Shown: positions 1 to 8,219 of the stretch, one piece after another | Position numbering within the stretch: position 1 is the stretch's first letter | Layout of the letters: every line of letters begins with the position of its first letter | NCBI GenBank assembly: GCA_025459425.1 | Contig: JALOQF010000024.1 | Location: 1 to 63,008, forward strand | From: Myxococcaceae bacterium | Lineage (GTDB): Bacteria; Myxococcota; Myxococcia; Myxococcales; Myxococcaceae | Direction: 5' to 3' | DNA: 63,008 nt | Translations under genes and position numbers: made by a program | Notes under the pieces: model-generated | Databases searched by the model: none | Seen by the model: only the letters and a program-made list of their open reading frames with translations | What the model was told of the DNA's origin: nothing

Positions 1-90
1 CCTGTCGGCGGGCTGCGTGACCTAGGTCAAGGCGGGCGGGTCCGTTTCGGGCGAAGGGTCGACTCGCCTTCGTCGGGTCAGCCGGCCTGT

Positions 91-828
91 TCAGCGCTCC
101 TGGCGGGATGCGGCCTCGGTGCGCCCACCCCACGCGGCGAAGCGGCGCAGGTTCACCTGCACGGCGCGGCCCGTCTGGCTGTCGGCTGCGATGGGTTCGA
201 GCGTGGTTTCCTCGAAGCGCGCGCCGCGGAACCAGGCGCGTGGGTCGACGACGACGATGACGGCCTGCCCTTCGTCGAGCGTCCACTCGACTGGCACGAA
301 GTCGACGCGCTGGTCGTCGAAGCCACCGGGCAGCGCCGCGTCGAGCGTGAAGGGGCGCGTGGTGTCACCGCGCGTCACCGTACCCGCCAGGCGGAGGGCC
401 TGCTTCGCGTTGTCGTCGTCCTTGAGCAGGTGCACCGACATCGAGCGCGCCGTGCCCGCGATGGCCGGCACCGTGCCGAGCTCGTGGGAGGCGGTGAGCA
501 GGTCGACGACCTTCGGCTCGATCCACTCGGTCATGACGCGGCCTCCAGAGAAGAAGTCATGGCCCGGATGCGCGTGGGCAGTTGGCACCACCAGCTCGCT
601 GGCCCGCTTCCACCACGGGCGCGCCGTCGGCGGTGGCGCCTCGAAGACGTAGAGCGGGCCGAACGACAGCGTCGCCCGCTCGAGCCGCACCGTCGCGCCA
701 TCGTCGAGCGTCACCTGCGGCATCGCCAGCACCTCGAGACGGAAGTCGACGGTGGTGAGCTTGCCGCCGGTCCCGGCCTCGCAGGCCATCAGCGTCGACA
801 GGAGGAAGAAAAGCGTGAGTCGACCCAT
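91..828 (-). CDS. lipoprotein, last gene of the TonB receptor operon
   Basis: A 245-residue protein with a clear lipoprotein signal: hydrophobic residues 3-13, then a lipobox ending at Cys16. A His-containing stretch, AHAHPGHD, lies near residue 85-92 and could bind metal. The mature part resembles a small beta-sandwich secreted protein and has the layout of MbnP-like lipoproteins, but I do not recognise the family with certainty. It sits 10 bases after the TonB-dependent receptor gene on the same strand, so it is probably translated from the same mRNA. A cell-surface role in metal capture beside the receptor is inference from position and the His cluster only. Confidence 0.7.
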   Translation of the reverse strand: MGRLTLFFLLSTLMACEAGTGGKLTTVDFRLEVLAMPQVTLDDGATVRLERATLSFGPLYVFEAPPPTARPWWKRASELVVPTAHAHPGHDFFSGGRVMTEWIEPKVVDLLTASHELGTVPAIAGTARSMSVHLLKDDDNAKQALRLAGTVTRGDTTRPFTLDAALPGGFDDQRVDFVPVEWTLDEGQAVIVVVDPRAWFRGARFEETTLEPIAADSQTGRAVQVNLRRFAAWGGRTEAASRQER

Positions 829-838
829 GGCGTCTCCT

Positions 839-3091
839 TCAATCGAACTGCAGGCCCAGCGTGAGCCGCCACTGGCGCGGCGGCCCGGCCGAGAAGTGTC
901 GCATCGCCAGCCGCGAGGGCGCGGCGTCGGGCCCGATGAAGTTCGAGGCGTAGTTGAACTCGGCTTGGCGCCAGCGCGTGTCGAGCACGTTGTCGACGAC
1001 GAACCCGAGTGACACCCACCGCCACCGGGCGCGGAGCGATGCGTCGACCAGCACCGCCGCCTCGCTCAGCTGCTCGAAGGGCAGGGGCCGCGGCCCGATG
1101 GCCCACACCGCGAGGCCCGCGGTGAGGTCGATGGGCTGCTCCAGCACCTCGAGCCGGCGCGCGCCCACGGCCTCGACCCTCGCGAGGAACCGCGGCACGT
1201 AGGGCAGGGCCGGGCCGTCGAAGAGCGCCAGCCACGACGCGCCCGCGGGCGGCAGGTGGCCGCGCGTGTACGAGAGGCTCGCGGTGACGTCGAGGTGCTG
1301 CTCCCAGGTGAGGCGCGCGAAGCCGAAGGCACCCACGCGGCTCGAGGCACCGACGGGCACGTTCCTCCCCTCGTCGGGCTCGAAGACGATGTCGCGCTGC
1401 ACCCGCGTCGCGAAGGCCGCGCCACGCGCCTCGAAGCGCACCGGGCCCTCGAGCAGGTAGCGCAGGCCCGTCTCGGCGCTCGCCACGAGCGCGAACGGCG
1501 CGAACTCCGAGTCCGAGAGGGCCGCCGCGTCGCTCGAGCGCGCGCCCAGGCCCACGCCCGTCATCCACGACAGGCCCTTCACCAACACCACCTCGGTCGA
1601 CACCCGCGGCGACGGCATCACCCCGAACGCTTCGATGAAGTCATCTCCGAGACGGGCGCCGGTGCGGTCGGCGAGCGGCCGGTTGCGGTCGTTCACCCCG
1701 AAGAGGAAGGCGTCGAGGCGCAGGCCTCCGCTCACCGTGACGCGCGAGCCGAGCGGGAGGCTGCCCTGGGCGAACAGGCCGAGGTTGGTGACGGTGATGC
1801 GGTTGTCGAAGGCGACGCGGTAGGGCACCCCGTCGGCGACACGCAATCGGCGAGAGACGCTCTCGACCTGGTCGAAGCGCCCCACGTACCCCAGCTCGAG
1901 CGTCGGCCGCCGCGTGCCCTCTTCTCCGAACCGGGTGAGCCACGAGCCGCGCACGCCGGCCGTCACCCCGCCGTAGCGCAGCTCGATGCCGTCGCCGCGC
2001 TGGGGCTCGAGCGGCGGCGCGTTGCCGAGCGCGTCGGGGAGCGGCACGTCGTTGACGAAGCCGGTGAAGTTCTCGCGCAGCCGCATGTCACGCACGAGGC
2101 CGAACAGCTGGTGCCGCGAGACGCCCGACTCGAGCTTCGACGTCAGCTCGGCCGAGACGAAGTGCCGCTGCTGCGCGCCGCCCTGGTTGGGGTCGACGAA
2201 GCAGAAGAACTGCGCGTCGGCCGTGGCGGGGCAGCGGTCGTTCCGGCGAGCCTCGACGTCGTCGAAGCGCAGCACGCCCGCGCTGTCGAAGCGACCCGCC
2301 GAGAGGCCCGCGAGCAGGCGCAGCTTCGTGTCCTGCGGGAGCCGGAACTCGTGCGACGCCAGCAGGCTGCCGTTGGCGAAGGCGCGGTTGGGCCCGAAGC
2401 CCGAGCCCTGCCGCAGCGTCAGCCCGAGGAAGGTCGTCTCGCGTTGATCCTTCGGGCCCCACAGCGCGGTGAGGCGCTGGTGATTGAACTGGCCGTACTC
2501 GCCGATGACGGTGACGCCGCGCTGCTTGAGGCCGAGCTCGAAGTCGACCGAGCCGGCCACCGCGAAGTCGCCCTGCGCGGCGCTGAAGGGCCCCTCGATG
2601 ACGCGAATCGCGCTCACCAACTCGGGGATGAGGAAATACGTGTCGGCGTAGCCGTGCGAGTGCGCGTTGCTCACCTCGTTGAGCGGAACGCCCTCGACGC
2701 GCATCTCGAGGTCCTTGCCCTCACCGGCGTCGAAGCCACGGATGAAGATCTGCGGCGCGTGGCCCTCACCCGAGTGGTTCGCCAGCAGCACGCTGGGGGC
2801 CATCAGGAGCAGCGTGGTGCCGCTCTGGCGCGGGCGTTCTCCGAGCAGGCCCAGCTCGAGGCGCAGGTCTCCGACGACGACGGTCGGGGCGACGTTGCCG
2901 CGCGCGCGGACGGTGGTGGTGAACACCTTCTCGCCGGGGCGAGGCGCTGCCTCGGCGACCGGCGGAGGCTCAGGGGCGCCTGCGTCGGCAGGCCCGGCGA
3001 CCTCGACGGTGGTGGCCGGCTCGGAGAGGGGCGCCGCGGGCTCGCCGCCGTCGACTTGTCCGAGCGCGACTGCCACCACCACGGCCCACAC
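839..3091 (-). CDS. TonB-dependent outer-membrane receptor
   Basis: A 750-residue protein with a short signal sequence, an acidic/Pro-rich spacer to about residue 53, a plug domain (about 65-175, with the IFIRGFDAGEG and VEGVPLNEVSNAHSH segments) and a C-terminal beta barrel ending in an aromatic-rich strand (LTLGLQFD). Length and order fit the TonB-dependent receptor family, which imports chelated metals or other scarce nutrients through the outer membrane using TonB energy. The start is GTG at 3089-3091. It lies in an operon headed by an AztD-like zinc-chaperone lipoprotein and behind a candidate zinc operator, so uptake of zinc or a zinc chelate is the best guess. Substrate is inferred, not read from the sequence. 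Confidence 0.85.
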   Translation of the reverse strand: MWAVVVAVALGQVDGGEPAAPLSEPATTVEVAGPADAGAPEPPPVAEAAPRPGEKVFTTTVRARGNVAPTVVVGDLRLELGLLGERPRQSGTTLLLMAPSVLLANHSGEGHAPQIFIRGFDAGEGKDLEMRVEGVPLNEVSNAHSHGYADTYFLIPELVSAIRVIEGPFSAAQGDFAVAGSVDFELGLKQRGVTVIGEYGQFNHQRLTALWGPKDQRETTFLGLTLRQGSGFGPNRAFANGSLLASHEFRLPQDTKLRLLAGLSAGRFDSAGVLRFDDVEARRNDRCPATADAQFFCFVDPNQGGAQQRHFVSAELTSKLESGVSRHQLFGLVRDMRLRENFTGFVNDVPLPDALGNAPPLEPQRGDGIELRYGGVTAGVRGSWLTRFGEEGTRRPTLELGYVGRFDQVESVSRRLRVADGVPYRVAFDNRITVTNLGLFAQGSLPLGSRVTVSGGLRLDAFLFGVNDRNRPLADRTGARLGDDFIEAFGVMPSPRVSTEVVLVKGLSWMTGVGLGARSSDAAALSDSEFAPFALVASAETGLRYLLEGPVRFEARGAAFATRVQRDIVFEPDEGRNVPVGASSRVGAFGFARLTWEQHLDVTASLSYTRGHLPPAGASWLALFDGPALPYVPRFLARVEAVGARRLEVLEQPIDLTAGLAVWAIGPRPLPFEQLSEAAVLVDASLRARWRWVSLGFVVDNVLDTRWRQAEFNYASNFIGPDAAPSRLAMRHFSAGPPRQWRLTLGLQFD

Positions 3092-3094
3092 GGG

Positions 3095-3700
3095 TCACTC
3101 CACTTGATCGAGCACGAAGCGGGCCTGCGCCTGTTGCGAGGGGCCGAAGTCGAAGCGGTACTCGACCCGGTTCACCAACTCAAAGCCGTATTGCTGGGTC
3201 AGCTCGCTGCAGAACGTGGTGGCGCGCGTCACCAGCACCGGAACCTCCCTGGTGCCGCCGGAGGGGAGCACCTCGTGCACGGAGACGTTCACGCCGCGGC
3301 TCACCGTCAGCACGTGCGGCGCCGAGACGGCCGCGCGGTAGTTCGTCGAGGCCGCCCGGAGCCCGTCGCTGCGTGCGGCCAGGTCGAGCGTGTAGAAGGT
3401 GAGGAACTGGTCGATGCGGGAGCCGTCGGCCTGCGTGGCGAAGGGGCCCTTCGACGCGTGCCAGCAGGCCCGCTCGTCGGTGGTGCCGAGGTCGACGGTG
3501 ATGCGGCCGGTGAAGTTGGGGTCGACCTCGCAGGCGAGGCCCTGCGCGGCCGCCTTGAAGCCGCGGTCGCAGTGGCACCAATCACCGCCGGGCTCTCGGT
3601 GAATGTGGCCGCCCGGCTCGCACGGGTCACCCGTGGCTGGCGTCGGCAGCGCGCCGCACGACGAGATGATGACGAGCGCGGCGATGAACGGGCGCCTCAT
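3095..3700 (-). CDS. cysteine-containing lipoprotein of unknown function
   Basis: A 201-residue lipoprotein: the signal runs to Ser14 and the lipobox ends at Cys15. The mature N-terminus has a compact Cys/His region (CEPGGHIHREPGGDWCHCDRGF) that looks like a small disulfide or metal-binding module. The rest appears to be a beta-rich domain. The reading frame stays open far upstream, but the start at 3700 was chosen because the signal peptide begins there and the upstream gene ends at 3697 (4-base ATGA overlap). It lies directly before the TonB-dependent receptor, so translation is coupled to the preceding lipoprotein gene. Function unknown; a surface partner of the receptor is a guess. Confidence 0.7.
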   Translation of the reverse strand: MRRPFIAALVIISSCGALPTPATGDPCEPGGHIHREPGGDWCHCDRGFKAAAQGLACEVDPNFTGRITVDLGTTDERACWHASKGPFATQADGSRIDQFLTFYTLDLAARSDGLRAASTNYRAAVSAPHVLTVSRGVNVSVHEVLPSGGTREVPVLVTRATTFCSELTQQYGFELVNRVEYRFDFGPSQQAQARFVLDQVE

Positions 3701-4557
3701 GTTCCGCTCCCAATCGCGGTGACGGTGCAGAGCCCGCCGCCGTTGAGGTGCGCCTGGTCCTTGAGGCTCTGCACGACGAACTGGTCGAGCGTGCGCACGT
3801 CGAACGAGCCGGGGTCGTAGACGACGCGCGAGCCATCGGCGTCGAGGAGCGGCTTGCCGTCGCGGCCCTTCAGGTCGAGCAGGTCCTGCGCCTTCAGTGA
3901 CTCGAGCGTCACCAGGCCGTCGTCGGCGGCGAGCGCCGTCCACGCCTCGAAGCGCAGGTTGACGCCGCGGTGCGTGCCGAGCTTGTCGTAGAGCATGTGG
4001 TCGACGTGCATCGTCATCTCGAGCGTCTCGGTGGCGCCGTCTCCGACGACGAGGCCCACGGTGCCGTCGAGGCCGTTGGTGCAGCGCGTGTAGCGGTGGT
4101 TCAGGGGCAGGCCGACGCGGAAGCGGGTGCTCCCCACGCCGGTCTTCGTGGCCCGTCCTTCGAAGAGGTAGGCCCAGCCGCGCGCGCGCATCTCGGCGAC
4201 GTCTTCGGCGGCGACGTCGTGAACGGTGGCGTCCTCGGTGGGGGGCCGCATCGAGAAGGCCACGTCCCACCGGCCGGCGGGCACGTCGGGCCAGGTGAAG
4301 GCCGTGCGCGTTCCCTTCTGGACATCGACGACGTGCAGGCCCGGGCGCTCGAGCCTGGTGCCTTCGCGCGTCGCTTCGACGTCACCGACGCTGACGATGT
4401 ACTTGGTGAAGCTGATGGCCCAGCGGTCCTTCAGGAGCGTGGGGGCGAAGCCCCGCTCGGCGCGCTCGCCACCGGCCACGGTGACCTGGAAGGTCCCAGC
4501 GCCCTGGGGGCCGCAGGCGCACAGCGACAGCGCGGCGAGCAGCACGTAGCGGTTCAT
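3697..4557 (-). CDS. MbnP-like lipoprotein (tentative)
   Basis: A 286-residue lipoprotein with a lipobox at Cys15 (LSLCAC). The mature part has the pattern of a secreted beta-sandwich: a segment near residue 35-60 (FAPTLLKDRWAISFTKYIVSVGDVEA), then alternating strands. The His/Asp/Met-rich stretch EMTMHVDHMLYDKLG near residue 180 is a plausible metal site. The layout is reminiscent of the MbnP family that partners TonB receptors or di-heme proteins in copper and zinc uptake loci; this assignment is tentative. It overlaps both neighbours by 4 bases, so it is one cistron in a tightly coupled operon. Confidence 0.6.
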   Translation of the reverse strand: MNRYVLLAALSLCACGPQGAGTFQVTVAGGERAERGFAPTLLKDRWAISFTKYIVSVGDVEATREGTRLERPGLHVVDVQKGTRTAFTWPDVPAGRWDVAFSMRPPTEDATVHDVAAEDVAEMRARGWAYLFEGRATKTGVGSTRFRVGLPLNHRYTRCTNGLDGTVGLVVGDGATETLEMTMHVDHMLYDKLGTHRGVNLRFEAWTALAADDGLVTLESLKAQDLLDLKGRDGKPLLDADGSRVVYDPGSFDVRTLDQFVVQSLKDQAHLNGGGLCTVTAIGSGT

Positions 4558-5150
4558 CGGGCGAGCTCCACGGGAAGGGTGAGGCGAACGAAACCTTCTG
4601 CGGGCACCTCGAAGCGCTGCGCGGCGAGCGCGGCCACGAGGCAGCCTCGGAAGGCGAGGGCAGGGTCGTTCGAGGTGGGCAGGCGGACTTCTTCGATGGC
4701 CGCCGAGCCGTCGTCCTGCGCGGCCAGGCGCACCTCGACCGTCTGGAGTGACGTCAGGGCGGCGTTCGTCCCGCGCGCGCTGGAGAGACAGCTGGCGGTC
4801 TGCTCCTTCGACCGCGCGAACGCCTCGAGCACGCCCTGCGCGGTGGGTGGCAAGCGCTCAGGAGCAGCATCGCCCCGGTACAGGTACGCGTCATCGTACG
4901 CGCCGGCGTCGGTGCTCGCCCGGCCACGCGGTGAGACTTCGACCGCCGCCGTCGGCGCTGGCGTCGAGGAAGGTGAGGCGTCGGTCGTGGTGGTGGGCGG
5001 GCGGGCTGCACCGAGCGCCGCGACCCGCACGGGGGCCGATGGTGCAGGCTCGGCGTCGGCCGCGACAGGCTCGGAGACGCGCAGCTTGAGCCACGCGCCT
5101 CCGAGGGCGACGACGAGGGCGGCGAACGCCATGGTGGTCCAACGGTTCAT
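4554..5150 (-). CDS. membrane-anchored protein with AgmX/TonB-like C-terminal domain
   Basis: A 198-residue protein with one N-terminal membrane segment (about residues 6-20), a Pro/Ala/Thr-rich linker to about residue 90, and a compact C-terminal domain (about 105-198). That domain contains a Cys pair (CLSS and FRGCLVAAL) and the closing strand pattern QRFEVPAEGFVRLTLPVEL, similar in layout to the periplasmic C-terminal domain of myxobacterial AgmX/PglI-type and TonB-like proteins. A role linking the inner membrane to the receptor encoded three genes downstream is plausible but inferred. Its stop overlaps the next lipoprotein start by 4 bases. Confidence 0.6.
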   Translation of the reverse strand: MNRWTTMAFAALVVALGGAWLKLRVSEPVAADAEPAPSAPVRVAALGAARPPTTTTDASPSSTPAPTAAVEVSPRGRASTDAGAYDDAYLYRGDAAPERLPPTAQGVLEAFARSKEQTASCLSSARGTNAALTSLQTVEVRLAAQDDGSAAIEEVRLPTSNDPALAFRGCLVAALAAQRFEVPAEGFVRLTLPVELAR

Positions 5151-5169
5151 GGCGTCGCCTCGGCGTCCG

Positions 5170-6498
5170 TTACTTGCCGCCGTGATCGTGATCGTGGTCG
5201 TGGTCCTTCTTCGACGCCCAGTCCGGCGACATCGAAGTGAGCGTGAGGCTCGCCGGCGTCCCGCCGACGTTGAAGGTGTGCTCGACCTTCCACTCCTCGA
5301 TCTTGATCTCCTTCACGGTGCCGTCGCGCGGGTCGCTCACGTAGACGCGGCCCCAGCCCATCGTCATCGCCGGGCGGGCCCCGGTGGCGGGCCACATGGC
5401 GTACTCGGGCATCACCTTGAGCGGCATGCCGTCGGCCTCGAGCGCGGTGGCGCCGGCGTTCAACTTGAACTTGTGCAGGTTGCCGTCCATCGTCAGCACG
5501 AGCACGTGCTCACCGGCCTCGTCGACTCGGAAGGCGAAGCGGCGGGTCGGCAGGGGCATCGGGGTGATGGTGTTGTTCCGCGGGTCGATGATCGCCATGC
5601 CGTTGGCTGGCGCGCGGTCGAAGTTGCCGATGAAGACGGGCAGCTTCTCGTGACCCTCGACCGTGCCGACGCGCTCCATGCGGCCAGCCGGGTTCGGAAT
5701 GACCGAGCCCTCGAACTTCTTCGTGCCCGCGTTCCACTTCATGACGAGGGCGCCGTTGGCGCAGCCGAAGGCCACGTGCGTCGAGGTCGAGAACTCACCG
5801 TGCAACGAGGTGCAGTTCGCGAAGGTGTCGATGACGGTGTCGGGCGTGGCGAGGGCGCGGTCGGTGGCGCCGGCTGCGAGCTGCCGCGTCGAGGTGCCGC
5901 CGTCGGGCAGCGTCTGCACGTCGGGCATGCTCATGGTGGCGACGAGGCGCTCACCGTGAACGATGGCCACGCCGTGGTGCGCGGTGCCGGTGGTCGCACG
6001 GCGCGGGGTGAACTCACCGCGGGCGAGCTGCTGGTCGCTGATGAAGTCGACGGTGCCGTCGCCATCATTGAAGAGCGAGGTCCACCCCTGGTTGTAGGTG
6101 AAGTGGGTGGGGAGCGCGCCCGCGATGGGGGCGGGCTTGAGCGAGGGGGCCTTCTTCTTCAGGTGGTAGTGGTCACCGTGCTCCTCGAACTCGATGCCCG
6201 ACTCGAGCACCTGGGTCTGGTTCTGCGTTCGCTGGGTGGCGAACACGAACCCGCCGACGTTCGTCGGGTTCGCGTACACCAGGCCCGGGTTGTCGAGCAT
6301 GAGCGTGCCCGGCGTCGAGCGGTCGTCGAGGTCGACCACCGACACCTTGCCCGTCGTGCCGTCTGCCACCACGAGGCGGCCGAGCGTGTACTCGGCCTCG
6401 TCGCCCTTGGCCTTCGGGTCCGGCGTGGTCATCTGCGTGCCGCACGCCGACGCGAAGAGCGCGGCGCCGAGCAGCGGTGAGAGAATCTGGTTCTTCAT
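5170..6498 (-). CDS. aztD: AztD-like zinc metallochaperone lipoprotein
   Basis: A 442-residue secreted beta-propeller. It has a lipoprotein-type signal (LFASAC) and repeated propeller strands. Two features point to the zinc chaperone AztD family: the motif EEHGDHYHL near residue 105, matching the conserved acidic/His loop of AztD proteins, and a C-terminal tail of alternating His and Asp (about residues 431-440). AztD proteins hand zinc to the AztC solute-binding protein of the AztABC importer; no such ABC genes are present here. The start at 6498 is set by the signal peptide and an AGGAG ribosome-binding site five bases upstream. It is the first gene of the operon that ends with the TonB receptor and stands 65 bases from the candidate operator at 6563-6580. 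Confidence 0.75.
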   Translation of the reverse strand: MKNQILSPLLGAALFASACGTQMTTPDPKAKGDEAEYTLGRLVVADGTTGKVSVVDLDDRSTPGTLMLDNPGLVYANPTNVGGFVFATQRTQNQTQVLESGIEFEEHGDHYHLKKKAPSLKPAPIAGALPTHFTYNQGWTSLFNDGDGTVDFISDQQLARGEFTPRRATTGTAHHGVAIVHGERLVATMSMPDVQTLPDGGTSTRQLAAGATDRALATPDTVIDTFANCTSLHGEFSTSTHVAFGCANGALVMKWNAGTKKFEGSVIPNPAGRMERVGTVEGHEKLPVFIGNFDRAPANGMAIIDPRNNTITPMPLPTRRFAFRVDEAGEHVLVLTMDGNLHKFKLNAGATALEADGMPLKVMPEYAMWPATGARPAMTMGWGRVYVSDPRDGTVKEIKIEEWKVEHTFNVGGTPASLTLTSMSPDWASKKDHDHDHDHGGK

Positions 6499-6562
6499 GA
6501 GAGGCTCCTGATCAGCGGGTGGTCCCAGATGCAGCGCCTCCACTACGGACACTGGAGTCTAG

Positions 6563-6580
6563 ATGCAATAGTGTTGCGAT
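6563..6580. promoter_or_regulatory. candidate zinc-responsive operator, site A
   Basis: Reads ATGC-N9-GCGAT, one of four intergenic copies of WTGC-N9-RCGAW in the first 13 kb. It lies in the 176-base divergent gap between the AztD-like gene (start 6498) and the MerC-like gene (start 6675). Aligned over 21 bases with site C (13085-13105) it is identical at 15 positions. The spacing and dyad character suit a Fur/Zur-type repressor. Regulator identity is inferred from the neighbouring genes. Confidence 0.55.
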
Positions 6581-6674
6581 AATGGGATCGTGTGAGAAAA
6601 GCGAAGCATCTGCGGCGCTCCGTCGAGACGCAGTGAAGTTGCAGGTGCGTTCGCGTGCGCGGTAAGGAGTCCCC

Positions 6675-7121
6675 ATGGCGGACCATCGGCACCACGTCGA
6701 CTGTGACTGCGGGCATCACCACGAAGCGGCCGAGACGCCGGAAGTAGCGGCGGGCGGCTGGGTGGCCTCGGTGCTGCCAGTGCTGGCCTGCGCGGTCTGC
6801 CCGGCCTGCCTGAGCGCATACGCGAAGGTGCTCTCGGCGCTGGGCGTGGGTCTGGTGCTCACCGAGACGCAGCACACCGTCATCATGACGGTGGCCGTGG
6901 CGTCGTCGGTCGGGGTGTCGGCGTGGCGGTCGCTGCGCAGCCGTCGCGTCTGGCCGCTCGCCGTGTCGCTGAGCGGCGCCTCGCTGGTGGTGGCGGGCCA
7001 CCTCGCCGAGCTGGCAGCGGCCGAGTGGGCGGGCGTGCTGGTGTTGCTGGTGGGCGGGCTGGTCGAGATGCCGCTCTTGCGCAAGCTCTGGCGCCGCCGC
7101 TCCATCGCGCCCGCGACCTGA
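6675..7121 (+). CDS. MerC-family membrane protein with His-rich N-terminus
   Basis: A 148-residue membrane protein with about four transmembrane segments. The N-terminal tail is packed with His and Cys (ten such residues within the first 16: His4, 6, 7, 14-16 and Cys10, 12 among them). The first membrane segment carries Cys39, Cys42 and Cys45 in CAVCPAC, the metal-binding signature of MerC-type transporters. MerC proteins move Hg(II), and close relatives occur in zinc-responsive loci. Divergent placement from the AztD/TonB-receptor operon across a shared operator suggests zinc import rather than mercury detoxification; no merA, merP or merR is nearby. The start has an AAGGAG ribosome-binding site five bases upstream. 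Confidence 0.75.
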   Translation: MADHRHHVDCDCGHHHEAAETPEVAAGGWVASVLPVLACAVCPACLSAYAKVLSALGVGLVLTETQHTVIMTVAVASSVGVSAWRSLRSRRVWPLAVSLSGASLVVAGHLAELAAAEWAGVLVLLVGGLVEMPLLRKLWRRRSIAPAT

Positions 7122-7181
7122 ACCTCGGCGTCGGTTCTCTCCGTCTGTCACCCCGAGCGCTCGCCGGGGGGCGGCCCGCCG

Positions 7182-8219
7182 TCAGACCCGCGTCACCTTC
7201 CACACCACCAGCTCACGGCCGTTGGCTCCGGCCAGGAGGCCTCCGTCAGGGCTGAAGGCGAGCTCGGCTGCTTCCCCTCCGAGCGGCGCGATGCCGATGG
7301 GCTTCGGGTCGCCCGCCGGGTCCCACATCAGCACGTCGCCGTCGAGCGACCCCGAGGCGAGCAGGCCCTCGGGTGAGAAGACGAGCTTCGTCACGCCCTG
7401 CTCGTGGCCCTTCAGCATGAGCGGCTCGGAGCCCTCGGGGCCCTTGCCCACGAAGCGCCACCCACAGATGACCTCACCGCCGCCGGTGCAGAGCAGCTTC
7501 GAGTCCGGGCTCCAGGCGAGCGCCGTCGGCTTGGCCGGGTAGCCGCTCATCTCGGAGTCCTTGCCGCTCGCGAGCCGCCAGAAGTGCACGCTGTTGTCCT
7601 GCGTGGCCACCGCGATGACCTTGCCGTCGGGGCTCGGCGTCAACGACAACAGCGAGCTCTTCCACGACAGCGTGCGCGACTCGGCGTTGGCCTCGAGCGG
7701 GAAGAGGCGCACGGCGCCGTAACAGCTCGTGATGAGCCGCGAGCCATCGGGTGAGAAGCCGACGCCCGAGATGGTGCTCTCGTGTGGCGGCGTCTCGAGC
7801 ACCGGCTGGCCCTCGCTCGTCCACAGGCGCACCACGCGGCCCTGGGCGGTAGCCAGCTGCCCGCGCTTCGACCAGGCGACCCATTCGACCCAGCCGCCCT
7901 TCGCGCCCGGCAGCGTCGCGAGCAGCTCGCCGTCGGAGCGGTACAGCCTCGTCTTCCCGTCGAAGCAGGCCACCGCGAGCCGGTCGTCGCTCATCGAGAA
8001 CGCGAGCGTCGACACGCTGTCGGGGAGCTTCGTTTCCCAACGGGTGGCGCCCGTCACCGCGTCGAGCACGGCGAGCTGGCCGTCGGCGGCGCCGAGCGCG
8101 ACGAGGCCTCCGTGCCGGTCGAAGGCGAGGCCGCGGGGGTATTCGGAGGGGGCGAAGCGCCACGCGTCGAGCAGGTGGGCGCGCCGAACGGGCTTCTTGA
8201 ACAGGCTCACGCCAGACAC
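7182..8219 (-). CDS. WD40-repeat beta-propeller protein
   Basis: A 345-residue cytoplasmic protein with no signal peptide. It is made of about seven WD40-like repeats: repeated GVGFSPDGSRL, LAWSPDSKLL, LVFSPEGLLASGSLDGDVLMWD and LAFSPDGGLLAGANG units. The start is GTG at 8217-8219, overlapping the end of the preceding CobW-type gene by 13 bases, so the two are translationally coupled. A WD40 gene beside a COG0523 GTPase is a known arrangement in bacterial zinc-limitation loci, where the propeller may act as a scaffold or partner of the GTPase. No catalytic residues are apparent. The gene is convergent with the MerC-like gene. Confidence 0.85.
   Translation of the reverse strand: MSGVSLFKKPVRRAHLLDAWRFAPSEYPRGLAFDRHGGLVALGAADGQLAVLDAVTGATRWETKLPDSVSTLAFSMSDDRLAVACFDGKTRLYRSDGELLATLPGAKGGWVEWVAWSKRGQLATAQGRVVRLWTSEGQPVLETPPHESTISGVGFSPDGSRLITSCYGAVRLFPLEANAESRTLSWKSSLLSLTPSPDGKVIAVATQDNSVHFWRLASGKDSEMSGYPAKPTALAWSPDSKLLCTGGGEVICGWRFVGKGPEGSEPLMLKGHEQGVTKLVFSPEGLLASGSLDGDVLMWDPAGDPKPIGIAPLGGEAAELAFSPDGGLLAGANGRELVVWKVTRV

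Noticed and set aside
6675..7121. Mercury-resistance operon
   Set aside because: Only a MerC-like protein is present; no merR, merT, merP or merA, and the context is zinc.
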